A stretch of 64,000 nucleotides of DNA from Persicaria tinctoria (GCA_037127255.1 JBANSL010000009.1:37794975-37858974), one strand, 5' to 3'; positions 1 through 11,907 are shown, numbered from the stretch's first letter. The notes: generated by a model not told the origin, from the letters alone. Program-made: numbers and translations.

Positions 1-2360
1 CAATTCTCCTGACAGTTTAGGCTTTGGAACACCAATGAAGTCAACATCTGCCAAATAATCTGTACAAAATTCAATAGCTTCTTCAACTATGTATCTTTCA
101 ACAATGCAACCTTCAGGACGATTTCGATTCATCACATACCCTTTTAGAATTTTCATATATCGCTCAAATGGGTACATCCATCGTAGATATACTGGACCAC
201 AAAGCTCAACCTCTCTAACCAAGTGAACGGTTAAATGAACCATGATATCAAAGAACGAAAAATGGAAGTACATCTCTAACTGAGAAAGAATGACTTCAAT
301 CTCTTTTTGCATACCATGCAATTCACCGGGATCAATGACCTTACTGCATAACTTCTTGAAAAAAAAACACAGCCTAATGATGGTCTGTCTTACATGATTA
401 GGCAATATGGAGCGAATGGCCACAGGTAGCAAGTATTGCATAAGTACATGACAGTCATGAGATTTCAGCCCCGTTAGCTTCAAATCTTTCATTGACACAA
501 GGTTGCTTATGTTCGAACATAACCCATCCGGCACCTTTGTAGTACTAAGAAAGTTACAGACTTGTTTTTTTTCCACCTTACATAGAGTGTGGCAGGTAGG
601 TGGTAAGTAAGTCCGTTTTCCTCTTTGTTGTGGTGCCAATTCTTCTCTGAGTTGCATTAATTTGTAGTCATTTCTAGCACTGATTCCATCTTTGGTTTTC
701 CCAGGCAAATTCAACAAAGTCCCAACCAAGCTGTCACAAATGTTCTTTTCAATGTGCATTACATCTAGGCAATGCCTGACCTCAAGATCTTTCTAATACG
801 GAAGGTAAAAAAAAAATAGATCTTTTCTTAAACTCGTCTAAATCATCATTTTTCGATAACTTTCCAAATGTCACATTCATGTCTTTGACAATCTGAAACA
901 CCTCTTCTCCACGCAGCGGTGACGGAGCCCTTTCCTCTTCAGAGCACCCATTAAAAGCTTTACGAAGCCTTCGGTATCTGTGGTTCGGCGGTAAAAACCT
1001 TCAGTGGCCAAGAAAAACATTCTTATGACTACCCGACAAGTATATGGAATAAGTATGTTTACCACAAATAGGACAAGCTTCATATCCTTTTGTACTACAA
1101 CCAGCTAGATTCCCATACGCCGGAAAATCACTTATAGTGCAAAATAACATGGCTCTAAGACGAAATTGTTCATTACGATTGGCATCATGAACGTCCATGC
1201 CATTTTCCCACATGTCCTTCAAATCTTCAACAAGAGGTGCCAAATAAACATCGATGTCATTACCCGGTTGCTTTGGCCCTGAAATCAACATAGACAACAT
1301 CAAGTACTTGCGCTTCATACACAACCAAGGAGGAAAATTGTAAATCGCCAACACCACAGGCCATGTGCTGTGAGTACTACTTAGAGTGCCGTGAGGGCAC
1401 ATCCCATCTGTAGACAGCGCAAGGCGAATGTTTCTGTCTTCATCTCCAAAATCAGGATACAACTCATTTATTTTTTTTCCACTGTACAGAATCTGCTGGA
1501 TGGCGGAGCTTGCCATCTTTTTCTCTTCCATTTGCATGCCAAATCAAATTCCTAGCATCTTCAATGTTTCCGAAAAAGCGTCGAAACCTTGTTCTAATTG
1601 GAAAATACCATACCACCTTAGCTGGAGCTCCATTTTCCTTGTAGCGCGGTTCACCACAATCCGAAATTGGCCATTTATCCAAGAATTCATGTTCCTTTCG
1701 GTAAAGAATACAATCGTTTGGACAAGCATGTATCTTTACATAATCCATTCCCACCGAGCGTATAAGCTTTTTGGCCTCGTAGGTACTACCGGTAAGGCAA
1801 TTCTGGTCTGGAAACATTTCTCTCAAAAGCTCAAGTAACTCAGTGAAGCTCTTATCAGTCCATCCGTTGCCCACTTTTAAGTTAAACAACTTCAACACAG
1901 CAGACAATCTGGTAAACTTTGTGCACCCACCATATAAAGGCTTTTGAGCATCAGTCACAAAATTTTCAAACATTTCTGGACGATCAATATGAATCTGTTC
2001 AATATCATGAATCATCTCTTCTAATCGATCACCTTCATCGATGTCAACCATGTTGAAGTTTGATGTCCCACAGCTACTGGAATGGGTGGATGGCTTTTCT
2101 CCATGCCATATCCACACTTTGTAATCAGGATTTATTCCATCACAAACCAGATGATCCATTATGACGTTGACACTCCATGTCTTAGAATAATCACACTTTG
2201 TGCAGGGACAAAGAAATCTCATCGGATCAGCACCATGCTTAATTGCAAAGTTGATAAATTCTTTTACCCCATCCACATATTCCTCAGACATTCGACTAGC
2301 TGACATCCATGACTTATCTATCATTCTACATATGAACGAAAGAAACAAAGACTGATTCAT
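1..2360 (-). pseudogene. TNP2-like CACTA transposase, broken and cut by the window edge
   Basis: The first part (2360 to about 1470) starts with a transposase-associated domain containing a CPCTKC cysteine motif and KVWIWHGE. The second part (about 1537-1001) is Transposase_21/TNP2 core: LALSTDGMCPHG, an FPPWLCMKRKYL stretch and a CPICGKHT cysteine motif. The third part (1000-1), in a recoverable frame, gives HCLDVMHIEKNICDSLVGT and then a DUF4218-like region with ELCGPVYLRWMYPFERYMK. Lesions seen: a frameshift in an A-run at about 1468-1476, a stop right after FLGH near 1001, a T-run frameshift near 808-818, and a TAG at 793-795 where the family has a tryptophan. The protein would cut and join CACTA ends; this copy cannot be functional. 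The C-terminus lies beyond the left edge. Confidence 0.88.
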
Positions 2361-2813
2361 ATCATCCTATTTTGGAATAGTTTGCATAGTTATAACAACT
2401 TAACAATGCAAACTGTTTATATTGAAGAATTCATTGGATTAATTCATTGTTCATCATAGGTTATACAACATAAGGTAACATTCCAGTATTAAGCATAAAA
2501 AAAGATAACATGGAAAATGGAAGTTTCAAGCAGAAAATACATACTAACACATGGCCATGTACATGTTTCTCACAAAGAAACCAATGACATTGTTGGAGGG
2601 TAAATTTTTACAACTTTAGAATAATGATAATCTCATATTAAATTAATCAAGTATCAAATTGCGATTAATTTAATTGACATTCATTATTAAAATGGAAAAA
2701 TGAGCTAGAAAACTTGGGTTGAAATTTGACATGTAAAAAAATATATGCAAGTTTTCTTCAAAGGCCCAAGAAATGAAAAAGGCCCAAATGCCTATAACAA
2801 AATCTGTGTAGGA
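2361..2813. other. AT-rich non-coding stretch inside the CACTA element
   Basis: This is upstream of the TNP2 start on the minus strand. It is AT-rich, with no ORF worth keeping and no repeat I recognise. It may hold 5' introns or UTR of the transposase gene. Confidence 0.4.
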
Positions 2814-2823
2814 GTTAGAAATG

Positions 2824-3360
2824 GGTAATGATATCTTCACCGCTAATTTTTACTATTTCCACCGCTAATCACCGCATAGGTCTGCGGTGGTCTTAATCCA
2901 CTTTTTTTCAGACCCACCGCATATACATGCGGTGGATCCGTTGACCGTATACAAACACACCGCATAGGTATGCGGTGGGTTATGGCGACAGTATACATGC
3001 AGTCAGTTTTTGGGCAATTGAAAATGGTTTGTAGAAGTGGTCCAAAACCGTCGCTATAACCCACCGCATAGGTATGCGGTGGGTTATAGCGACGGTTTTG
3101 GACCGTTATAGCGACGGTTTTGACTGTTATGACGACGGTTCAAACTCACCGTATACCTATGCAGTGGGTTATAGCGACGGTTTTGGACTATTATGGCGAC
3201 GGTTTTAAACTTGTATACTTCTCGACCCACCGCAATACTATGCGGTGACCCACCACATAGGTATGCGGTGGGATCGTTGACCGTCATTAAACCCACCGCA
3301 TACCTATGCAGTGATTAGCGGTGGAAATAGTAAAAATTAGCGGGGGAGATATCGTTTCCG
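2824..3360. mobile_element. Non-autonomous inverted-repeat element, MULE-like MITE with internal palindromes
   Basis: A perfect 10-bp direct repeat, GTTAGAAATG, flanks the element (2814-2823 and 3361-3370). Its ends are inverted repeats of about 60 bp: GGTAATGATATC plus CGCTAATTTTTACTATTTCC on the left match the complement of the right end. The interior is a series of CCACCGCATAGGTATGCGG-type palindromes. A target duplication of 9-10 bp with long terminal repeats fits Mutator-like elements. No coding capacity is visible. The exact terminal base is uncertain by one because the outermost bases of the two ends are imperfectly matched. Confidence 0.7.
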
Positions 3361-3370
3361 GTTAGAAATG

Positions 3371-5300
3371 TAACTTCCCCTTCAATTTTGGTTACAGTTA
3401 AGGGAAAAAATAAATACATAAAAGAAAATGGAAAAGAAAGAGAGATGCAACTGCCAGCCAGTACGTGGGGAGGAGGTTTTACACAAGTAACCACCCTAAT
3501 TCACCCTATAAAAGCTATTGATGCAACTAGTAGAGGGGCTTGGCTTTTTCTTCCTTTTCTGGGCTATTCAACTGCAAAGAAGAAAGTAGTTTTTGGCTCA
3601 TTTATACTGGTGTTCCTCTTCATGGTTACCTGCAAAAGCACACAAAACAACAAAAACCAAACAACATCAGCAAACTCTCCTGTTGCAGAAAAGAAGAGAT
3701 TCAAGGTAGTTTTTCATGGTTTCCAGAATCCCCCTATGCAAAACGATATAACTTTGTAAAGTTATATTTGTTTTAAGCATATGGTATGGATTTTGGAACC
3801 ACAAAACTATCCCTAATCATGCCGAAATGCAGCCAAATTTTCCCCGGATTCACAAGCAATGAAATGCTGAATTCTATAAACTGTCACAAATGAAAGTAAA
3901 TATGGGACAACAACACAAATCCAACCTATGCAATCGAAAGGCACTGGATTTTGGGACCAAAAAAAATTGTTGTTCTCATAAACAGACAAAGTGGCATCAA
4001 CCCGCATACCATTTGAGACGATAAAAAAAATGCAAACCTAATTGAGTGTTCTTAGGAAAGAAAATCAGAAACTATGGCACGCTCAAATCAGCATGAACTG
4101 AAACTCAAACTCAAATCAGTAGGTTCAACAAGTCACTCTTAGATTATATTGGGCAAGCAATAGCCTAAGAAATCAAAAGGACTAAGAAGCAATTCTAGGG
4201 AACTAAAAGGAGAGCAGAATCTTACATGTTTCAGAAGAGACGGTTGCAGCAAAACGCCTAGGGCTGGAATGAGGTTGTCGCTCTCCGTTCGTCCTTCCGA
4301 TTGCTCAAATTCGGATGACCACTGATTTTTGCTCAGATTTCCCTTGAACCTTGATTTTGCCTATTTTGTTGGTTGTCCCATCCCAGAAAAAAGAAATCCC
4401 CAAATTGCAAAGTATCAAAAATCAACCCTAGATGATTTATCAAAACTCAAATCATCCAAGTTAGGGGCAAGCTGCAAGGAAGAGGAAGAGAGCAAACCTG
4501 AGCCTACAAAAAAGGGGGGAAATTCAGACCCGAGGGAGATTCTTATTCACGAGAGTCGACCTTCATCTTCTTCTTCAAAGAGCGCCTCGCTGCACAGACG
4601 CCCAGTTCTTCTTCGACTTGCCGAAGAGCCGGATGTTCACAGGTCGTGATATGCTCCGATCGACCACCTTCGCCCTCTCTTCCAATTGCCCAAGCGAAAA
4701 CTCCTCAAACGTGTGTATGAATGGACGATGACTTGGGACTCGATCACCACTTCCTGAAATCGCGCGCCTCCCTCTCCCTGAGTCCCACCGTGTCCGACTC
4801 TTTGCTCTGGTCTCGGATCCTCACATCTCTATCACCAACTGATTAGGGATTTGACGCCAGCTATGGCTGAGAGGTTTCCCAGTAAAGAAAAAAAAAAGAG
4901 AAAGCCAAAGAGAGAGACAGAGGGGCTAAAGTGCTAAACTTGCAGTAAGCATACTGTTGCCCTAAAAACAAATATACGTGAGATGTGCTTATCTCATTTT
5001 GATGAACAATGATCCGGTTTTACAAAGTCTCAAATTGGGCTAAGTAAAAGGCTATTAAAGGGATACAGCCTTCGGCTTGAATTTGTTTTAAGAATTTGCT
5101 TAATTGCAAAATCGTCCCACTAAAATATACAAATTATAATTGGCACAAATTAAGAATTCGAGTTTTATCACAATATAAAATTAAACTCGTCAAATAATCT
5201 TTGCCAATTAATTCTAGCGGGTCAATCTCAAATCGACTTCAATAAAAAAAACGGAGTCAAAACCTCAAATCAAGTTTCACCAAATATAAACTTGGGTTCT
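3371..5300. other. Non-coding interior of the CACTA element, with possible 5' exons
   Basis: There is no recognisable domain on either strand. An open frame at 3388-3759 (plus, 123 codons) matches nothing I know. Around 4220-4300 the minus strand reads as a splice-donor-bearing segment (CTTCTGAAACATGTAAG) that resembles a second one at 7620-7650. This suggests untranslated first exons of element genes. A purine-rich, GC-richer tract at 4450-4900 may be leader sequence. Confidence 0.35.
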
Positions 5301-5304
5301 GGTA

Positions 5305-6467
5305 GAACTACGTAAAGACTTGACGCCGTAAAAACGGCTACGTAGGTAACCCGATATTAAATCCTATAAATATATCGGGTACAATCGTTAACCTCTAAAT
5401 TCTCTTTAAATGAATATGAGGTCAAAACCAAACAAATTAAATTGGTTCGTTACAGAACTACGCAAGATTTGATCCCGTCCAAACGGGTACGTAGGTAGCT
5501 CGACATAAAGCAAAAAGCTCGTCGGGTTTAATCGTCAAATAAAAATTAAAACGGTTCCATTCAGAACTACGTATAGACTTGATACTCTTTTACGAGTTAC
5601 GTAGGAAATTCGATATAAAATTTTAAATGCGCCGAATTCAGTCACCGGTTACAAACCAAATCAAATATGTCTTTTTTTAGAACTACGTAAAGACTTGAAG
5701 CCTCCTATCGGCTACGTAGGTAACCCGATATTAAATTCTAAAAATATATCGGGTACAGTCGTCAACCTCTACATTCCCTTTAAATGAATATGAGGTTAAA
5801 ATCAAACAAATTCAAATTGTCCATTCCGACTCGATATAAAGCTTCTGCTCATCGAGTTCGGTCACCACTCTCAAATGATCCCATGATCAAACCCAAATAC
5901 AGAATTTCTTTTCGTTTATAACTACGATGACTTGATTCCACTAAACAAGTGGATACGTAGGAAACTCGATGTAAATCAAATTCTCACCGAGTCCAGTCAC
6001 GTCCAAACCTTCAAATAAATATTTCCAAATTCATTTGTCGACTCTAGTCGTCCCAGATGTTAAATCTTCCATCAAAACCAAAGTGTCCGTTTTAATTCGA
6101 TATAAAGCTTCCGCTCGTCGAGTTTGGTCACGACCAACAATCAAAATCAAATTCCACCATCCCCAAATTGACCTTTAAGTCATACCTCTAAGTCAAATCA
6201 AATACCACACCAAATCGTTTTCTATGCAAATGATAGGCGGGTTACTTGAGTTACCCTTCCGAGAAGGTGGGCTCAGGTCACTCGGGTGGAGTGTTTTTCG
6301 AGCTACCCTTCCTAGAAGGTGGGCTTGAACTTCATCCTATGATGCATATAAGAAAACGAAACCAAATCCAAACCAAACCAAACACAAAACCCAACCACTC
6401 TGAACTACGTGAGGCTTGATTCTCTTCCAAGAGATACGTAGGCAACCCGTCAAATTTCGGGTGCAGC
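5305..6467 (+). repeat. Degenerate array of a structured hairpin motif, six main copies
   Basis: Copies start near 5305, 5455, 5564, 5680, 5917 and 6402. Each has an outer pair ACTACGT...TACGTAGG around GACTTGA, and a small inner stem whose two arms change together: GCCGT/ACGGC, CCCGT/ACGGG, ACTC/GAGT, GCC/GGC, CCACT/AGTGG, TCTCT/AGAGA. A second stem follows: CCCGATAT/ATATCGGG, CTCGAC/GTCGGG, TTCG/CGAA, CTCG/CGAG and CCCG/CGGG. Half copies of the second stem occur near 5825-5865 and 6097-6130. The compensatory changes argue for selection on a folded RNA or DNA structure. The source element is not identified. Confidence 0.75.
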
Positions 6468-6469
6468 CC

Positions 6470-7620
6470 AAATTACCAAAACCACTCAAATCTTGGTATC
6501 GATATGACTTCAAATCAAGAGGATAACCAAAAGGGGTCGAACTCAAATATTAAAAATAAAATAAAATGTGTTGTATGATTATTGCGCATTTTTGTTCAAC
6601 AGACATAAAGACGCAGATAATGAAGTAATCAAACCATCCATCTATCTCCATCTCTCACACACGTATACACAGGAAAAACATCATAAATAACACCTTACGT
6701 ACATTACTTACATCCCTAAGTATGTGCAGGCTCTACAAAAATAAGCTACGGTGTTATGTATGAAGGAAGAAAAACCATAGCTGACCCTAGGCATCAAAAT
6801 GTCATATAAAGTTTATTAAAGTATTGAGGATGAAATGACATCCAACAATAAGCAGATAAGAGAGTAAAATGTTATGGAAAATACCTTTCACCCTTCCTCA
6901 AATTTGTTATTAGTCCTGAATGCAGAGAGAACAGACACACCTTTGCCCTGGAAAGATAGGTTTGGATATGTTAGAATGCGATAATCTTTTGTTTTTGTTT
7001 AGATGTTTTACCATCATATAATCAATGGCCACCCAAGAAAATATCCGATATGATATTTTAACATGGATATTATAGGGTTATTTTGTACAATTTTTATAAC
7101 TGAAATTCTAACTTAATCAATGGTTGAGTGGTGCTTTGCCAACAGTTTGAGGTTCAAGTGGTTTAAGGGGTTGTTTACTGCAATTACATACTATAATAAA
7201 CAAGCTGTTTAGTACAAAATTGAAGGTTAAGCACTTAGTTAATCCTATATTCTTTTCAATTTGAATATTATTTCTTCCACAAAACATCATTCATCTCCTA
7301 AAGCCGTTGTTTAACACATTTATATGTGGAATAGGATCCCTAAAGCCGATATCAAAACCATTTAAGACCCCCTCCCTCCCCTTTGAAGGGTACCAATTTT
7401 TACAGTGGAATTTTGTAACTACCCACAAAATATTTTCCAGCCAAAAATATTGTCATAAAAACAGATAGTCAAATTCATCTACACAATCGATCAATTGACA
7501 TCATGAAACCCAAAATGAACTGAAATTGAACCGATAATCAAGAACAATCCATAAACCAAGCAAGGAGGTCAGTGGCGTGGTGCCTCAGAGACAGGTTATC
7601 GAATGAGGACAATGACTTAC
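6470..7620. other. AT-rich non-coding stretch
   Basis: No open reading frame, domain or clear repeat is visible. It lies between the hairpin array and the presumed promoter-proximal exon of the CACTA element. Confidence 0.3.
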
Positions 7621-7959
7621 CTTGTTCAGAAGCGGAGAGACAGGTTGCGAACAGGTGAACACGGTAACCCTAGGAACTGAAGATGTCGAGAGCTTAAGAA
7701 GGTGGAGACTGAGTCACAACCAGAGATGGCGCACGCGGAGGCCAGACGGCGACGGCGAGGTGCTTGAGAGCCGCCGATTGACAACGACAGCTAGCTTGCG
7801 AACAGCTAGCTTCCTGAAGATGACGATTTTGGCTCTGAATTTGGGGCTCTCTGAAATGAATTTGGGGTAGCTAGCTTCGTGGATGTCGAAATGAATTTGG
7901 GGCTCTGAATTTGGGGCTTTCAATTAATTTCAGATTGCGCTCCTTTTTTTTCATTTCCC

Positions 7960-8276
7960 GCTATACCCTTTATATCCCGGATCTATCCTACGGGCATTTT
8001 TGTACAACGGTGGAAATAGCTTCAAATACCCCGGATATTTAAGCCTCCCCACACGCCTGGGCAATTTTAACCACATAATATCCCGGATATGTTATGTGCG
8101 TGACTTTTGCTAATTGTTACAAGTAATCCTCACAGTCTAATAGCCCGGGCGTGTATCTATATCCGACTTATATTCTCCTGACAATAAAAGAAATTATGTT
8201 TGAAGCATGTTATAACCCGTATTTTTGACATCCGGGCTATTATGTAGCGGGTTATATTTGCATTTTTCTACTAGTG
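7960..8276. repeat. CACTA terminal and subterminal repeats
   Basis: The terminal repeat is CACTAGTAGAAAAA on the minus strand (8276-8263). Inside it are repeated units around ATATCCCGGATAT (about 8080-8092), CCCCGGATATTT, AATAGCCCGGG, ATAACCCG and GCGGGTTATAT in both orientations. This arrangement is typical of CACTA subterminal regions, where the element-encoded DNA-binding protein docks. Confidence 0.7.
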
Positions 8277-8279
8277 GAG

Positions 8280-9034
8280 ATTCTGAATGAATGGAAAATT
8301 TCATGTGCAATCAGAATGTTATCCTAAATGGACCTGCCTTTAGTGAACGTACTTTGTAGAGGGTTGATTAGTCTATCCAAAACTTTTGATAATCTGTTGG
8401 TCAGTATTTTGGAAATGATTTTGTAAACTATAAAGCATAGACTGATTGGTCTAAAATGGTTGACTGTTTCAGGATTATCCATCTTTTGGATCAGGGTAAT
8501 GAAAGTATGGTTTATCTGACGAAATATTTTCCCTGAATGAAAGAAGGCCTTAACCGCTTTTATGACGGACATGCCAACAATGTCCCAGTAGGTTTGATAG
8601 AAACCTGCCGGCATACCGTCAGAACACAGTGCCTTATCGGCTTTAATGGAGATCAGGGCGTTTTTAATCTCTCCATTTGTAACTGTAAAGGTTAGGAAAG
8701 AATTCTCATCCTCCAAAATTTCAGTACCGATGACGTCAAGGTCGTTGCTAAAGGAAATGTCATGGTTGTAGGAAGACTTAAAGCGGGACGAGAAGTTTGA
8801 GGCGAGCTCATTTCTAATCAGACTATGATCAGTTAGATGCAATCTTGATTCCGAAATTAGGTGTTTGATTATTTTCTTTCCCCGTCGAGCCGAGGCGATA
8901 CAGTGGAAATAAGCTGAGTTTGTATCATTTAATTTTGCGTACGTGTTTGAGTTTGGCTCTTTGGCTCCAATAGCGCCTCTAGAAGTCGAGCATTCTTTGT
9001 CTTTTGTTTTGTAATCTATTATGTCATATAGCAA
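8280..9034 (-). pseudogene. LINE ORF2 reverse transcriptase, N-terminal part
   Basis: The frame includes LNDTNSAYFHCIASARRGKK, KADKALCSDGMPAGFYQTYW and NHFRPISLCFIVYKIISKIL, hallmarks of plant LINE RT N-terminal motifs. It reaches TKGRSI, then a TAG at about 8324, and continues in frame with DNILIAHEIFHSFR before the CACTA terminus. The YADD catalytic block is absent because the element is cut. Between 9034 and 9213 the linker is still readable but carries stops. Confidence 0.85.
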
Positions 9035-9212
9035 TGTCCGGTCTGTGGTCCTTAATTAAAATTTGTTGTAAGCGCATGATCTCTTCATCGGTTTGGTAGA
9101 TCTGTTTGTGGATGTTGTTAAAGGTACGCTTGTGCCATTTCTTAGCCAGTTTTTTAAGAAAGGTCGTCTTTTTGACCAATTTAAATAGGTTGGAACCCGC
9201 AGGGTTAACGCG

Positions 9213-10022
9213 TCACGCTTGTTTTACAATATTCTTAAACTCCGTTTTGGTCGTCCATGCTAATTCAAAACGGAAGGGTTTCTTATGGAGGTGTGTCGGG
9301 GAAGGTAGATCAATGGAAATCGGAGCGTGATCAGAGGATGTGAAGGGGTAAATCTTAACAGGTAGACGGTTGTAGGCTGAAATGACCTCACTTTGTGCGA
9401 GCAAATGGTCCAATTTGGCAAAACTGTTGTTTGGTGAGCCAGTCTTTTTTCTCTGCCAAGTATAGTTTCCCTTGTAAGTGGGGACATCTTGAAGTAAGAG
9501 GTTGTTTTTGATCTCTTGAAGCATAAAGAACCTTCTCTGAGATGAGGGAATGCCCCCCAGCTCTTCGTCTGGGATGGCAATCTCGTTGAGATCGCCCAAA
9601 ATACAGAAGGGGATGACCAAATGGGAGGAATATTAATACAGGGTTAGAGACTCCAAAAAAGAATCCTTTGAGGCAAAATCAGGAGGGGCATAGACGACAA
9701 TAAAACCAAATGTTTTGTTTAAACTGTTGTCATGGTAGTTGATGTGTATAAATCTATGATTTACTGAAATGAGAGATATTTCACCCTCGTCAGGTGGGAG
9801 ATATCTCCATAGCAGGCATATCCCACCTGAGAAGCCAATGGCCGGATCGAAGGCGATGTTCGAGAAACCGCATTTCTTCCACGAGTAATCCGGCGGAAGT
9901 TTATTAGTCTTAGTTTCCATAAGAGCTAAAGCGTTGATATAGTTGTTTCTACAGAACAGTTCCGTATTTGTCCAAAAATTACGCCTTTTTAGGCCACGAC
10001 AATTCCAAGAGCATATATTCAT
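9213..10022 (-). pseudogene. LINE ORF2 endonuclease domain
   Basis: The minus-strand frame begins MNICSWNCRGLKRRNFW, the canonical start of a LINE endonuclease (WNCRG motif), with METKT further on, which supplies the catalytic glutamate. A short break at 9620-9633 separates the second half, which has ILGDLNEIA (GDFNE motif) and SSDHAPISIDL (SDH motif). The domain nicks target DNA to prime reverse transcription. The break and the stop at about 9213 show the copy is dead. Confidence 0.85.
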
Positions 10023-11830
10023 GGGAAACCTTCTTGAATCCGTGAGTGTTTGAAAATTGCAACTGAAGTTGCTTGTAAGAATTGTAAGTTAGTTTGTGGT
10101 GCCTCGATTAGGGCATAAAATATTAACCAATTGAGTGAATTAATTTGCATATTGATAGCTTGGTGAGGCACACAAGTCAAAGAGTGGCATGGAACTTGCA
10201 AGTGATCACGTATGTAGTAGTTATTTTGCTTGTAGTGTGCATGATTGCAATTGTCTTTGTAGAAAAAAGATTTTAATCCAAATAAGTAATGTCATGGACC
10301 AAAGTTAAAGTCAGGTAGTAACTGCAAGAAGTTATTGAGTACAGAATAATTTTTACATCCCATTAGGTGTTTTGAAAAGGCCTTGTAGGGAATCGGACAA
10401 TCAAGTTGAGTAAACATATGTGTCGGTAAGGCACCTAGTAAAGGAAACTGAAGAATCCGACTTATAGGCTTAGTTCAGATTTGATGTAGGGAGGTCGAGA
10501 GCAAGTGTTTGAAAGTTGCAGCTTGAGCTGCATTTTTAAGCCCTATTTGAAGGCAAAATGATGTGTGAATGCATGCTACTAGTAGTAAAGTTAGGTATTA
10601 AGGATGATAATTCCGTGTAGCAATTATTAGAGCGAGCTTTCGTGAGAGAATTTGAATTCCAATTATGATAGGGCCATTGTGTAATGGACATTTGATCACT
10701 TTGTGATTGATAACGTAACCAACAAGGGCCAACACCTAAAAACACCATGACTGTCAACCAACCGCAGTAGTAGTGTGCACAACCATCACCAACAGCACAA
10801 AGGGGCCACCTGGACACAAAAGAAGCCAAAAAACAAAGAGGGCGACACTCGCTAGAAAGCCAGTAAGTTGATATAAACCAATCATGAACAAGAGTAAGAT
10901 GGAAAGTAGCAAACAACAACATCAAATTAGAAGTAGGATATTGATGAAAATTATAAGGTGCATGGAGAAATAGAGCCCAAAACGCACAATAACACCTTGT
11001 AGATTGTAAGCTGAAGGTAGGGCAATAAGCCCAATTGCACCTTGTAGAGGTGTTTAGATAGAGTCGATGTTGGTAAGCATGAGAACCCTGGGTTTGTGCA
11101 GGAGTGGAGAGAGAAGAACTCACAGAGCATAGAGGCGAGGCACAGAGCGGGAAGCAAGACGGCGGAAGGGGCACCCGAGTGAACAACCAACCACGCCACA
11201 ACAGGAAGTGACCCGCTCCGTCCGGCCACCACACACTCCCCTCAAAACTCATCAATGCCTGGTAATAGGTCGAGAAGGCCCTGCAAGTGGAGCCAAAAGT
11301 GACCGGCCGAGTCCAGTTGGAGGACTTAGCCTCCCGATTGAGAACCGGGATAGGGTTTACTCCAAAAGGAGGAAATTGGTGGAGAGAGGCGTAGCCACTG
11401 AGGGGACCCACAAGCAGGCCGACGGAAGGACCCAAGGCGGTTGGGTTAGATGAGGGGGGAGCCGGGAGCTGGTGCGAATTGGCTAGGACAGAGGGCATAG
11501 AGTAGCGATGTCGGCTGCCGGAAGTCTCGGGTAGGAGGAGTGTTCTAAAAGGTGTTAGGAGGCCGCTAGGCGGTGGGTGGCTGCCACTTACTCGGGCTGG
11601 TCTACGGTTCTGCTTCAAAGTGGGGCTTGGCTTCGTCCGCCGTTTTAGTCCAGATCCGTTTGGTGTTGGTCCACTTGGTTTCGCTTTTTGTAGGGTGTGT
11701 ACCGTGTGTTTGCTTGAGTTTGCACCGTTGTATTTTATTGTATTGTATGTTTCGGTTTCTTGACGACTTTCCCATTTGCCGGCTTGTTCGACCCTCAAGT
11801 TTCAGATATGGTTGAACTCGAATTCTTACC
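10023..11830 (-). other. Leader region of the LINE, no recognisable ORF1
   Basis: About 1.8 kb lie upstream of the endonuclease. A 420-codon open frame (11798-10536, minus) covers much of it, but its translation is low-complexity and shows no zinc knuckle, RNA-binding or coiled-coil motif. The second LINE has a similarly long open leader at 41032-42048. I treat it as 5' UTR or a very unusual ORF1. The frame is probably open by composition. Confidence 0.4.
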
Positions 11831-11834
11831 TAAT

Positions 11835-11836
<2 letters not shown>

Positions 11837-11907
<71 letters not shown>
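11837..11907. repeat. (AT)n microsatellite
   Basis: About 71 bp of uninterrupted AT dinucleotide repeat lies between the LINE leader and the next terminal-repeat element. Confidence 0.98.

Larger units (their letters stand above)
1..8276 (-). mobile_element. CACTA (En/Spm) DNA transposon, right part
   Basis: The minus strand carries a TNP2-type transposase from 1 to 2360. The sequence ends at 8263-8276 with TTTTTCTACTAGTG, whose reverse complement begins CACTAGTAGAAAAA, the terminal signature of CACTA elements. The last 300 bp hold repeated CCCGGATAT/ATATCC-type words, as expected for subterminal transposase-binding repeats. The element interrupts the reverse transcriptase of the LINE to its right. 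The other end lies outside the window, so the 3-bp target duplication (GAG at 8277-8279 expected) cannot be confirmed. It is inferred that one element spans the whole interval; nested insertions lie within it. Confidence 0.7.
8277..11830 (-). mobile_element. LINE (plant L1-like) retrotransposon, 3' part missing
   Basis: On the minus strand the order is a long leader (about 11800-10023), an apurinic-type endonuclease (10022-9213) and a reverse transcriptase (9034-8280). The RT reading stops at 8276, where the CACTA terminus begins, so the CACTA element inserted into the LINE. It is related to, but clearly diverged from, the LINE at 41030-46657. The 5' boundary is not defined. Confidence 0.75.

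Noticed and set aside
10536..11798. A 420-codon minus-strand ORF as a host gene.
   Set aside because: It lies in the LINE leader, has no recognisable domain, and its codon composition looks like translated non-coding DNA.
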